Shown here: positions 1 to 5,792 of the stretch, piece by piece | Position numbering within the stretch: position 1 is the stretch's first letter | How the letters are laid out: each line of letters starts with the position of its first letter | NCBI GenBank assembly: GCA_030038695.1 | Contig: JASHSN010000460.1 | Location: 1-6,523 of the forward strand | Direction: 5' to 3' | Length of the DNA: 6,523 nt | From: Nitrososphaeraceae archaeon | Lineage (GTDB): Archaea > Thermoproteota > Nitrososphaeria > Nitrososphaerales > Nitrososphaeraceae | Made by a program: the position numbers and the translations under genes | The notes under the pieces: model-generated | Seen by the model: the letters and a program-made list of their open reading frames with translations, nothing else | Databases searched by the model: none | Told to the model about the DNA's origin: nothing

Positions 1-1
1 T

Positions 2-148
2 GGACAAAGGTGGATGGCAGAAACGGTATTCTCTAGTATCAAGAGAATGTTTGGTGAGTATGTAAATGCTAGAAAATTTCATAACATGACTAAGGAGTTG
101 GTCATGAAAGCATCATTGTATAACATGTTTGTTGCTATGAAGATGTAG
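2..148 (+). CDS. IS5/IS4-type DDE transposase, C-terminal end (partial, enters from left edge)
   Basis: This is the last 48 codons of a transposase that begins left of the window, ending at TAG 146-148. Visible residues include RWMAETVFSSIKRMFGEYV followed by a KELVMKASLYNMF tail. The spacing R-x3-E-x6-K (R at residue 3, E at 7, K at 14 of the visible part) matches the Y-(2)-R-(3)-E-(6)-K signature around the third catalytic acid of IS4/IS5-type DDE transposases. The first base of the window, T, is compatible with the expected upstream Tyr codon (TAY). The enzyme would cut and join the ends of its own insertion sequence. The C-terminus looks undamaged, but whether the full gene is intact cannot be seen. 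No terminal inverted repeat could be confirmed downstream; ATTGTGCAACAGAG near 178-191 is only a candidate. The family assignment is firm; the exact IS name is not determined. Confidence 0.85.
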   Translation, partial: GQRWMAETVFSSIKRMFGEYVNARKFHNMTKELVMKASLYNMFVAMKM

Positions 149-323
149 ACGGATAGATAGAGTACGAAGTAATAAGTGAATTGTGCAACAGAGCTTAATA
201 ACATAATGTGCTCGTCACAATAGGCTGCGTTTGAAATATGCGTTATTTCATGTGATCTAGGCAAGCTAATTCAAGCAATCTTTTCAATGCATCACCCGGG
301 CACGAGCTCCACCCTTGTGCTGA

Positions 324-506
324 TTACGCTTCGAATTATGCGATATATCGAAATCAAATGTTAATGCGAGGTTTTGGAACACGGGTGTGTCAACGTTCGA
401 ATTCCTTACTCCTATTGAAATGGCCACATACGAAAAGAAATCCTCATATCTTGTTAGGGATTATGGGATAGACGTCATTGAACCATTCGTAAGGGCCATC
501 CATTAA
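324..506 (+). other. Open reading stretch without a clear start, possible gene remnant
   Basis: The frame is open from just after TGA 321-323 to TAA 504-506. Its C-terminal part reads naturally as protein, for example FEFLTPIEMATYEKK and then YLVRDYGIDVIEPFVRAIH. No good start codon precedes it; GTG 387 or ATG 420 are the only candidates and neither has a ribosome site. I do not recognise the family. The preceding stretch 149-323, after the transposase stop, shows no gene. The end overlaps by about 30 bases the opposite-strand remnant at 475-844, so at most one of the two is likely to be meaningful there. It may be the C-terminal end of a decayed gene or a chance open frame. Confidence 0.25.
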
Positions 507-844
507 TTCCTTTGCAGCCGACAAAAGCCAGATGCGCTCTGTCCGATGTATCTAATTCTATGCCGCTGAAAGTAAAGCCTGCCATTGGGAATTTCCTGGA
601 TGTAAAAACTGGGTGTAGGGGAGTCTTTTTTTCGACAATTTCCCTGCCCAATTCGTTTGGTTGTTCCCCCATCTACTGCAAATGATGCCCGGAAATCTTT
701 GTCGGACATCATTTATACTCCAAGGGAATGCCTTTCAACGTCAAATTGCCCACTCTTTACGACCAAAAATCGACTATTGTCTAAATCTCTCACGAATGTA
801 TCTTTTCTCAAATCATTTAATAAAGAAACCGTAACGTGATACAT
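475..844 (-). pseudogene. Broken unidentified gene (one in-frame stop, one frameshift)
   Basis: Three minus-strand pieces read like one damaged protein. Piece one starts at ATG 844-842 and includes SRFLVVKSGQFDVERHSLGV before TAA at 715-713. Piece two continues in the same frame directly after that stop (ATGATG, MMSDKDFRASFAVDGG). Near position 665 protein-like sequence jumps to another frame, NELGREIVEKKTPLHPVF, and later GIELDTSDRAHLAFVG and INGWPLRM, ending at TGA 477-475. The first frame is open upstream to about 898, so the true start may be earlier. I do not recognise a family and see no catalytic motif, signal peptide or membrane segment. Alternatively these are two or three unrelated small ORFs. 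The stop and frame change could also be sequencing errors, but decay fits the surroundings. Confidence 0.35.
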
Positions 845-879
845 TTTCTCTGAGTAACATCCGGTCCATTTAGATTTGT

Positions 880-1017
880 TTAGGTGCCGCTTAGGCAGCT
901 AAGTAGCACAACCGATTGGATAGCGAAGAATGGAATCGCGAGGATCGCGTACCAGTAATACTTCCTTTTTTGGAAGTAGAAATCCATCATGTAGAATAAA
1001 GCGGTTTCTGAGGTCAT
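880..1017 (-). CDS. Small single-pass membrane protein, 45 aa, hypothetical
   Basis: The ORF runs from ATG 1017-1015 to TAA 882-880. Residues 1-19 are polar and end in a basic patch (QKRK, residues 16-19). Residues 20-42 form one hydrophobic segment (YYWYAILAIPFFAIQSVVLL, then SCL) followed by a three-residue tail. By the positive-inside rule the N-terminus should be cytoplasmic and the tail outside. No homologue or function is recognised. The ATG is the only start in the open frame, which extends upstream about 15 codons to a TAG. No strong ribosome site is seen. It lies 93 bases downstream of the Cys/His mini-gene at 1111-1257 on the same strand. The clean topology argues for a real membrane peptide, but a chance ORF or gene fragment remains possible. 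Confidence 0.42.
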   Translation of the reverse strand: MTSETALFYMMDFYFQKRKYYWYAILAIPFFAIQSVVLLSCLSGT

Positions 1018-1110
1018 AAAAATATGTGCATATGGTAAAACACTAGGAGAATATTCGTATCCCTAAGCGCTTCATCGAGGCGTAGCTTGCATAACTTCTC
1101 CTGTGATCAA

Positions 1111-1257
1111 TCAAGAGTTTGATTCACTTTTTACCTTCTCCAAATCATATTTTTCGCACTTACAAAGGAAGTCATCGCCAATACAGTAGTTAACGATTTT
1201 TAGCTGACGATGCTCAACGAATTTGTGTCCACATTTACAATCTGCGTTGGTACTCAT
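1111..1257 (-). CDS. Small Cys/His-rich, probably zinc-binding protein, 48 aa
   Basis: The ORF runs from ATG 1257-1255 to TGA 1113-1111. It starts MSTNADCKCGHKFVEH and later has FLCKCEKYDLEKVK. Potential metal ligands are Cys7, Cys9, His11, His16, Cys25, Cys32 and Cys34, so a CxCxH element and a CxC element flank a short core (QLKIVNYCIGDD). That density of Cys/His in 48 residues, in a typical ribbon spacing, suggests a zinc-ribbon-like fold. The start is supported by GGAGG (minus strand, 1273-1269), 11 bases before the ATG and complementary to the archaeal 16S 3' end, with a TATA-like box just upstream. No transmembrane or catalytic segment is present. A nucleic-acid or protein-binding role is a guess from the ligand pattern only. 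It sits among decayed genes but looks intact. It is too short for most gene callers. Confidence 0.6.
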   Translation of the reverse strand: MSTNADCKCGHKFVEHRQLKIVNYCIGDDFLCKCEKYDLEKVKSESNS

Positions 1258-1852
1258 ATCTTTGGTGGCCTCCAAATATATCTAGAAAACACCGGTCTAT
1301 TTTTACCGTTCCTTCACGAACCGGATTCAGGAACGGATTAAGTTGTGATCGGAGAACGCCATGATAAAAAAACGAAACCTCGCCTAACAATTCTGGGGTT
1401 ATCTCGCACATTCCATGAAATATCAATCGTTAAAACTTTATTTCGAATATCGCTGCATGAAGAAGATATCCATTTCCAATCCTCACATCCATTACACGTC
1501 ATGGCCTATTATGTAAAATATCAATTCGTTCCGACAAGGTAAATATGCAAATTCGATTATTAACAGCAGCAGGGTATAGTAGTTGTGCAATGTGCAAAAC
1601 GAGGCGAATGGACTAGCGATCCTGGAGTTTCACGAAGGCATTAAAGTATGGAAGGCATCAGTACTTATACTCTTAGAGTTAGAGGACTTTTAGTCTTGCC
1701 CAACCAGAAAATCGCGTATTGACATGTATTCAAAAATAAAAGTTAAGGTGAAGTTTGGATTTTTCGTTTTCAGCTCAGGGGTAGATTAGCCACTTGTACA
1801 TAAACGATTGGTACGGGGCCGTTCAAAACAATTACGTCTGACTGCCGATATT
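1258..1852. other. Gene-poor stretch with several overlapping open frames, none convincing
   Basis: Between the Cys/His mini-gene and the tRNA no gene can be supported. Three frames are open over the same bases: 1345-1542 (+), 1235-1426 (-) and 1338-1502 (-). The last encodes 54 residues beginning MTCNGCEDWKW, with a CxxC pair, but it has no ribosome site and no other ligand pattern. At most one can be real. Positions 1560-1850 hold no ORF of interest; the octamer TTGTGCAA near 1583 also occurs near 180 after the transposase, a possible but unproven insertion-sequence end. The minus strand just past the tRNA 3' end reads ATTGTTTTG (1832-1824), which could serve as a weak T-rich termination site. 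Confidence 0.3.
1269..1284 (-). promoter_or_regulatory. TATA-like box and GGAGG ribosome site of the Cys/His mini-gene
   Basis: Read on the minus strand this is TAGATATATTTGGAGG. The AT-rich TAGATATA/TATATTT part (1284-1274) resembles an archaeal TATA box. GGAGG (1273-1269) is a perfect Shine-Dalgarno match 11 bases before ATG 1257. The TATA is rather close to the ATG for a transcript that still carries GGAGG, so only one of the two signals may be real. Confidence 0.35.
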
Positions 1853-1926
1853 AGCCCTAGGCGGGATTTGGACCCACGACCTAAGGTTTACGAAACCTTC
1901 GCTCTGCCAGGCTGAGCTACTAGGGC
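1853..1926 (-). tRNA. tRNA-Thr, anticodon CGU
   Basis: The minus strand folds as a complete cloverleaf. The acceptor stem is GCCCTAG/CTAGGGC, the D stem GCTC/GAGC, the anticodon stem AAGGT/ACCTT with loop TTCGTAA, a five-base variable region AGGTC, and the T stem GTGGG/CCCGC (one G-U type pair) with loop TCCAAAT. The anticodon CGT decodes the threonine codon ACG. The base after the acceptor stem (position 1853) is U on the tRNA, the discriminator usual for archaeal tRNA-Thr. CCA is not encoded and must be added after transcription. There is no intron. The loop TCCAAAT differs from the common TTCAAAT at its second base. The gene is divergent from glmM and its 3' end faces the gene graveyard at 1-1850. 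Confidence 0.95.
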
Positions 1927-1954
1927 AAACAAATAACAGCAGTTGAACATTCAC

Positions 1955-1961
1955 TATTTAA
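1955..1961 (-). promoter_or_regulatory. Probable TATA box of the tRNA-Thr gene
   Basis: The minus strand reads TTAAATA here, centred about 32 bases before the first tRNA base (1926). That is close to the distance expected for an archaeal TATA box with a short leader. The assignment rests on sequence and spacing only. Confidence 0.4.
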
Positions 1962-1998
1962 TCCTTCATATCTTTGTATAAGACACGATTTAGTTAAA

Positions 1999-2006
1999 CT
2001 AAATAT
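1999..2006 (+). promoter_or_regulatory. Probable TATA box of the glmM-thiL operon (leaderless start)
   Basis: CTAAATAT lies about 28-30 bases before ATG 2032. With archaeal spacing the transcript would begin at or within a few bases of that ATG, giving a leaderless mRNA. No GGAGG-like site precedes either ATG 2032 or the in-frame TTG 2017, which supports leaderless translation from 2032. It shares a 105-base divergent intergenic region with the tRNA-Thr promoter. Confidence 0.45.
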
Positions 2007-2031
2007 CACCATCGTTTTGTTAGTCTCCATT

Positions 2032-3345
2032 ATGAAGATCTCAGTCTCTGGGGTTAGGGGCATTTATGGTAGTGACCTAAATTTACATGAAATTATCAAA
2101 TTCAGTAGATTGTTCGCCTCTTGCTTAGTTAAACCACGCACTAAATGTGTATTAGCAAGAGATTCAAGGCATTCGGGAAGGATTGTACAGCAAGTTGTTT
2201 CGGCGAGTTTAATGGAACAAGGAATTGACGTTTACGATCTGCGAGTAGCACCTACTCCTGTCGTTTTCAAGGAGGCACAGAAATATGGTGCTGGAATCGT
2301 CGTAACTGCTTCCCATAACCCGCTGGATTGGAATGGACTAAAATTTGTTATTGAAGGAAGGGGGATTTACGAAGATGAATTAGATGTAATGCTCAAAGGC
2401 GCAATATCTGCACCAAACGAATTTGGCAGGTCGTATTGTATAGCGCCTGACTATATCAACGAAATTTGTGATTTGGTAGTCCATCAGGAAAGAAACAAAG
2501 CGGTGCCGATAGGATTTGACCTCAGCGGAGGCGCGACATGCGATTATGTGCCAAAGCTTTTCAAAAGGCTAGGAACCAGATTCTATTGTATTAACGATGT
2601 GCTTGGAATATCTTCAAGAGGTCCTGATCCTACTGTTGATCCTTTAAATGAATTACGTACTTTGGTATCGGAAAATGAACTAGACTTCGGATTTGCGTTT
2701 GATTTAGACGGTGATAGACTTGTAGTGGTAAATAATCAAGGTGAGAAAATGAATCCCGATTCAACCTTATTACTTTGCGTTGCCAGTGCTCTCAAGATGG
2801 GAATGAAAAGATTCGTAACTAGTATAGATACCAGCGTTTCTGTAGAGAAATTAATTAGGCTGCATAATGGTTCTGTTGAATATTCTAAAGTCGGTGAGGC
2901 AAATGTTGTCAAGAGATTGCTAGAGGTTGATGCGGATGTAGGAGGGGAAGGGAGCAGTGCCGGATTTATTCTACCTAAATTCAATATGTGTAGAGATGGA
3001 CTACTCGCAGCCGTCACCATTTCTTCGTTGGATCGCACAGCAATAAAGGAGTGCCTTGGATTGGCTTCTGAATATATTCAGATCAGATCAAAAATTCCTG
3101 TCAATCCAGCCACGGGCCTGAAATTACTCGATAAATTACTTGAACCGTTCGAATCTGAATCATCTGAGATCCTAACGATCGATGGCGTCAAAGCAATATT
3201 AGATGAAGATTCGTGGGTCCTTGTTAGAGCATCAAACACTGAAGATGTGATTAGAATTTCGGTTGAATCAAAAGCTAACGACGCACGAACTTTATTCAAA
3301 AAGATGGTCGGAAAGGTAGAATCAGTCTACGAACATGTTAAATGA
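2032..3345 (+). CDS. glmM: Phosphoglucosamine mutase / alpha-D-phosphohexomutase, 437 aa
   Basis: A cytoplasmic enzyme of the alpha-D-phosphohexomutase superfamily. The GlmM member interconverts glucosamine-6-phosphate and glucosamine-1-phosphate, a step toward UDP-GlcNAc and surface glycans. All four active-site elements are present: the catalytic phosphoserine loop TASHNPLDWNG (residues 92-102, Ser94), the Mg-binding loop DLDGDRL (224-230, Asp224/226/228), the sugar loop GGEGSSAGF (304-312) and the phosphate-binding loop RASNTED (399-405). The N-terminus ISVSGVRGIYG (3-13) and RDSRHSGR (43-50) are also typical. A length of 437 is normal. I chose ATG 2032 over the in-frame TTG 2017 because the protein then starts MKISVSGVRG like its relatives and a TATA box is correctly spaced. 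The sugar loop GGEGSSAG is not the bacterial GEQSGH type, so a phosphomannomutase/phosphoglucomutase activity cannot be excluded. It is first in an operon with thiL, which overlaps its last 11 bases. Confidence 0.9.
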   Translation: MKISVSGVRGIYGSDLNLHEIIKFSRLFASCLVKPRTKCVLARDSRHSGRIVQQVVSASLMEQGIDVYDLRVAPTPVVFKEAQKYGAGIVVTASHNPLDWNGLKFVIEGRGIYEDELDVMLKGAISAPNEFGRSYCIAPDYINEICDLVVHQERNKAVPIGFDLSGGATCDYVPKLFKRLGTRFYCINDVLGISSRGPDPTVDPLNELRTLVSENELDFGFAFDLDGDRLVVVNNQGEKMNPDSTLLLCVASALKMGMKRFVTSIDTSVSVEKLIRLHNGSVEYSKVGEANVVKRLLEVDADVGGEGSSAGFILPKFNMCRDGLLAAVTISSLDRTAIKECLGLASEYIQIRSKIPVNPATGLKLLDKLLEPFESESSEILTIDGVKAILDEDSWVLVRASNTEDVIRISVESKANDARTLFKKMVGKVESVYEHVK

Positions 3346-4336
3346 AAGGCAAATTATTGATATTATTGTTTCTAAACTAGCTCCAAGTGGTGCTAATAAA
3401 CAAAAGTATGATGACGTGTCAATTTTGTCGCGCTCGCCCCACATGAAAGCAATGAAAAGCATCATTCTCAAATGCGACATGCTAGTTGAAAGTACTGACG
3501 TACCTCCAGGAATGAGACCGTGGCAAATTTCTCGAAAGAGTGTTTCTGCTTGCGTCAGCGATCTCTCAGCAAAAGGAATCAAACCCAGAGTCTCGTTAAT
3601 TTCTGTAGGGATTCCAAAAAGATATTCTAAAACTGACATTGTGGAGCTAGCGAAGGGGTTTCAAATTGCATCAAAAGAATTTGGAGTCATGATAGTGGGC
3701 GGTGATACTAACGAATCGAACGAGCTAATAATAGACTGCAGCATGCTAGGATTTTCAGACCATGTAGCATCAGAACTTCCAAGCAGAAACGGTGCAAAAC
3801 CTGGTGACATAGTGGTGGTTTCCGGAGAATTTGGTTATGCCTCTTCTGGTCTGAAAATTCTCATGAGCAGGGCAATAGGGTACGGCCAAATCAAGCGTAA
3901 TGCAATTTCATCTGTGATGAAACCAAAACCTGCACAAAAATTTGGTCTATCTCTTGCAAAATTCTTTTCGTCATCAATAGATTCAAGTGACGGTTTAAGC
4001 ATTTCCCTACATGAGCTAGCGAGACAAAGCAAAGTTAACATTGTCATCGATTATATTCCTTCAGCAAAAGGTGTACGTGATTTTGCTAGAACCAATCGTT
4101 TGGATTATAAAAGCTTGGTTTTTTACGGTGGAGAGGAATATGAAATTGTAGCGACGATTCCTAGCGTGAGGCTGAAGGATGCAGAGTCTACAGCCCGACG
4201 TTTGAATCTAAGATTCCTAATAATTGGTAAGGTAGAAATGGGATCGGGAAAGGTACTTCTTGTTGACAGAGGAACAGGAAGAAAGAGTGAACTCGAAAAT
4301 AGGGGTTATATTCATCTAAATGATCCCCAAAGGTAG
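3335..4336 (+). CDS. thiL: Thiamine-monophosphate kinase, 333 aa
   Basis: A cytoplasmic enzyme that phosphorylates thiamine monophosphate with ATP to give thiamine diphosphate, the last step of thiamine cofactor synthesis. It belongs to the PurM/ThiL/SelD ATP-binding superfamily. Conserved elements in order: KYDDVSI (24-30, metal-binding Asp pair), CDMLVESTDVPPGM (47-60), SDLSAKG (75-81), VGGDTNE (121-127, metal/nucleotide site), GAKPGD (153-158), SIDSSDGLS (214-222) and YGGEEYEI (264-271). A C-terminal IIGKV (296-300) and a GYIHL ending (324-328) also fit. The length matches archaeal and bacterial ThiL. ATG 3335 lies inside the end of glmM (11-base overlap, different frame) and no other ATG occurs before residue 37. 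No strong ribosome site is visible, so translation is probably coupled to glmM. It ends at TAG 4334-4336. Confidence 0.93.
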   Translation: MLNERQIIDIIVSKLAPSGANKQKYDDVSILSRSPHMKAMKSIILKCDMLVESTDVPPGMRPWQISRKSVSACVSDLSAKGIKPRVSLISVGIPKRYSKTDIVELAKGFQIASKEFGVMIVGGDTNESNELIIDCSMLGFSDHVASELPSRNGAKPGDIVVVSGEFGYASSGLKILMSRAIGYGQIKRNAISSVMKPKPAQKFGLSLAKFFSSSIDSSDGLSISLHELARQSKVNIVIDYIPSAKGVRDFARTNRLDYKSLVFYGGEEYEIVATIPSVRLKDAESTARRLNLRFLIIGKVEMGSGKVLLVDRGTGRKSELENRGYIHLNDPQR

Positions 4337-5062
4337 ACGTAGTTAAGAGCCTATTGGAAATCCTCATTCACTTTGATTCATTGATTGATTTTACTGTCCA
4401 TGTGTAAAAGTTGTGGTGTATTGCTTACTTTGAGATATAGTGAACATCTATGAAAATTCTTCTCTGCACTAGTATCCTAGCTGTCCTTCAAGGCCTATAG
4501 AAGATTTTCATACCGTCATGCCAATGTACACTTGGTAGTAGAGACAGGAGCTATGATGACAAGAGCTTGTATATAGAATTCAGATACAAAAGATATTCTT
4601 AAACATTGATATGTTAGACTATACTCCTATAAACCAATTGAATGATCCTCTCAGGGAAAACTCTAAAACTGTTTTGATTTTAGTGGTCACTCGTGTTACG
4701 TTATCGATTTTTACTCATTATCACTTTTGTGGACACAACTATAAATTCTGCTCGGGCAACGTTTAGTTCTATAGTACTCTGCAATAGTCTTCTTGGCCTA
4801 GTACATTCAGTGTAAAAATTCTGATGATAGAAAATGGCAGGACTAGAAATAAAAATTAGCGCCGGATATAGTACTATGTATACTCTGACAAGTCTGACGT
4901 CCTGTTTTGTTACAGGATTTTGTGCGCGAAATCGCTAGTGATATGGTTCATTATAGAATCCGTCATAGTACGGTTTTGCGATCTCACCGAAATGATTCTC
5001 GATAAGAGTCCCAGAGATAAACTTAATCGCCCCAATATTGACATCAGAATGGGTATGTGTCA
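4337..5062. other. Intergenic stretch between thiL and the ATPase remnant, no supported gene
   Basis: About 725 AT-rich bases without a convincing gene. A T-rich run with repeated TTGATT units (4374-4392) shortly after the thiL stop may end the operon transcript. Small open frames exist but are weak: 4400-4453 (+) encodes 17 residues starting MCKSCG; 4834-4938 (+) encodes 34 residues from ATG with no ribosome site; 4935 to about 5070 (-) is open in two frames at once. An imperfect inverted repeat pairs ATGAAAATTCTTC (4450-4462) with GAAGATTTTCAT (4500-4511). A small hairpin CCTGT-TTTGTT-ACAGG lies at 4901-4916. AT-rich CTTAATC near 5022 could be a promoter element for the ATPase remnant. Confidence 0.4.
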
Positions 5063-5096
5063 GAATGTCAGAATTGCCTGAATGTCAGAATTGCCT
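5063..5096 (+). repeat. Perfect 17-bp tandem duplication covering the ATPase start codon
   Basis: GAATGTCAGAATTGCCT occurs twice back to back, at 5063-5079 and 5080-5096. Each copy carries ATGTCAGAATTGCCT, that is ATG and the codons for SELP. Because 17 is not a multiple of three, the first ATG (5065) is out of frame and reads only 12 codons to TAG 5101-5103. The second ATG (5082) opens the ATPase frame. A related but imperfect ATGTGTCAGA lies just upstream. The likely origin is replication slippage. Confidence 0.95.
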
Positions 5097-5441
5097 ATTG
5101 TAGGACATGATCATGTTAAAAATATCATCAGGCGGGCTCTAGATTCAGAAGAATCCGTTAACATACTTCTATGGGGTGAACCTGCATCGTCCAAGACCTT
5201 ATTCTTACTAGAACTTGCCGAGCAGAAGGGAGCTGTTTTCTTCGATTGTACCAATGCGACAAGCCGGATTCTATATGTATTGGAACATGAACGGCACATG
5301 AAGATTATCCTATTCGACGAGTTGGAAAAAATGGGAAAGACATTCCAAAATCAGTTATTGAATTTCCTCGTGAATGGACGGATCAAGGCGGACCAAATGA
5401 AGCGCCAATACGACTTTACCATAAAAAGTCGGGGCCCATAA
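5082..5441 (+). pseudogene. AAA+ ATPase (RuvB-like fold), truncated N-terminal half, 119 aa
   Basis: The protein has the N-terminal half of an AAA+ nucleotide-binding domain. LPIVGHDHVKNIIRRAL (residues 4-20) is the usual lead-in. Walker A is GEPASSKT (32-39, Lys38) and Walker B is KIILFDELEK (74-83, with the DE pair). A helix TFQNQLLNFLVNGRIK (87-102) follows, and recognisable family sequence ends near QYDFTIK (109-115). Four unrelated residues and a TAA follow. Sensor 1, the arginine finger, sensor 2 and the small helical lid, which normally take another 120-200 residues, are absent, and I find them in no frame downstream. Without them the protein cannot form a working hexamer, so I call it a remnant. 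Relatives act as hexameric motors on DNA or protein; the substrate here is unknown. The start lies in a 17-bp tandem duplication with a decoy ATG just upstream. Confidence 0.72.
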
Positions 5442-5463
5442 ACAGTAACAAAAAGACTGTTTA
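5439..5463. repeat. Hairpin at the ATPase truncation point
   Basis: TAAACAGT (5439-5446) and ACTGTTTA (5456-5463) form a perfect 8-bp stem with loop AACAAAAAG. The TAA stop codon of the ATPase remnant is the first part of the stem. No T-run follows, so it is not a typical terminator. Its position exactly where homology is lost suggests it may mark a rearrangement junction. Confidence 0.5.
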
Positions 5464-5792
5464 GCTGGGGTTATAAATCATGATAGATGTAGATACATCA
5501 AACCAAAATAGATAATTTGTGGCACATTGTAGGACAAATTATGCAAGACTACGAGTGATTACAGTTAGATAGCTACATATAATACTTAGCTAATACACAG
5601 GTAATCGATTGGTAATAACTTGCTTTATTAATGATTCGATGGATAACTTTGCTAGAATTTTCTGTAAGATAATTCTTACTTAACATCCTCGATAACGCTC
5701 TGCGTTCAATCTATCATCGTCATGCGCCCCGAACCAAGTGCTTTGGAGCAGTGTTATAACTCAGATAGGGCGCATCTCGACCACGTTATTCA
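5464..5792. other. Intergenic stretch between two pseudogenes, no supported gene
   Basis: About 330 AT-rich bases. Only short inverted repeats stand out: GATGTA-GA-TACATC (5486-5499), GTAAGA-TAAT-TCTTAC (5664-5679), and ATGCGCCC (5722-5729) with GGGCGCAT (5768-5775) around a 38-base spacer. A minus-strand ORF of 37 codons starting MLSKNYLTEN has no supporting signals. I find neither the missing half of the ATPase nor the missing N-terminus of the dehydrogenase here. Confidence 0.4.

Noticed and set aside
79..264. 61-codon minus-strand ORF over the transposase end
   Set aside because: It lies antisense to the transposase coding end and has no start signals; it is a shadow frame.
1235..1542. 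Three mutually overlapping ORFs of 54-65 codons, one with a CxxC pair (MTCNGC)
   Set aside because: They share the same bases on both strands, none has start signals, and none shows family sequence; listed only as part of the gene-poor stretch.
2017..2031. Upstream in-frame TTG start for glmM
   Set aside because: The extra five residues precede the family N-terminus MKISVSGVRG, and the TATA box spacing points to ATG 2032.
4400..4453. 17-codon ORF starting MCKSCG downstream of thiL
   Set aside because: A single CxxC in so short a peptide, without a ribosome site or second ligand pair, is expected by chance.
4450..4511. Inverted repeat ATGAAAATTCTTC / GAAGATTTTCAT
   Set aside because: Imperfect, AT-rich, with a 37-base spacer and no neighbouring transposase; expected by chance in AT-rich DNA.
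4935..5078. Minus-strand open frames, one reading HFGEIAKPYYDGFY
   Set aside because: Two frames are open over the same bases and the more protein-like one has no start codon; the evidence does not choose between chance and remnant.
5722..5775. ATGCGCCC / GGGCGCAT inverted repeat
   Set aside because: Only 8 bp with a 38-base loop and no associated gene or repeat copy.
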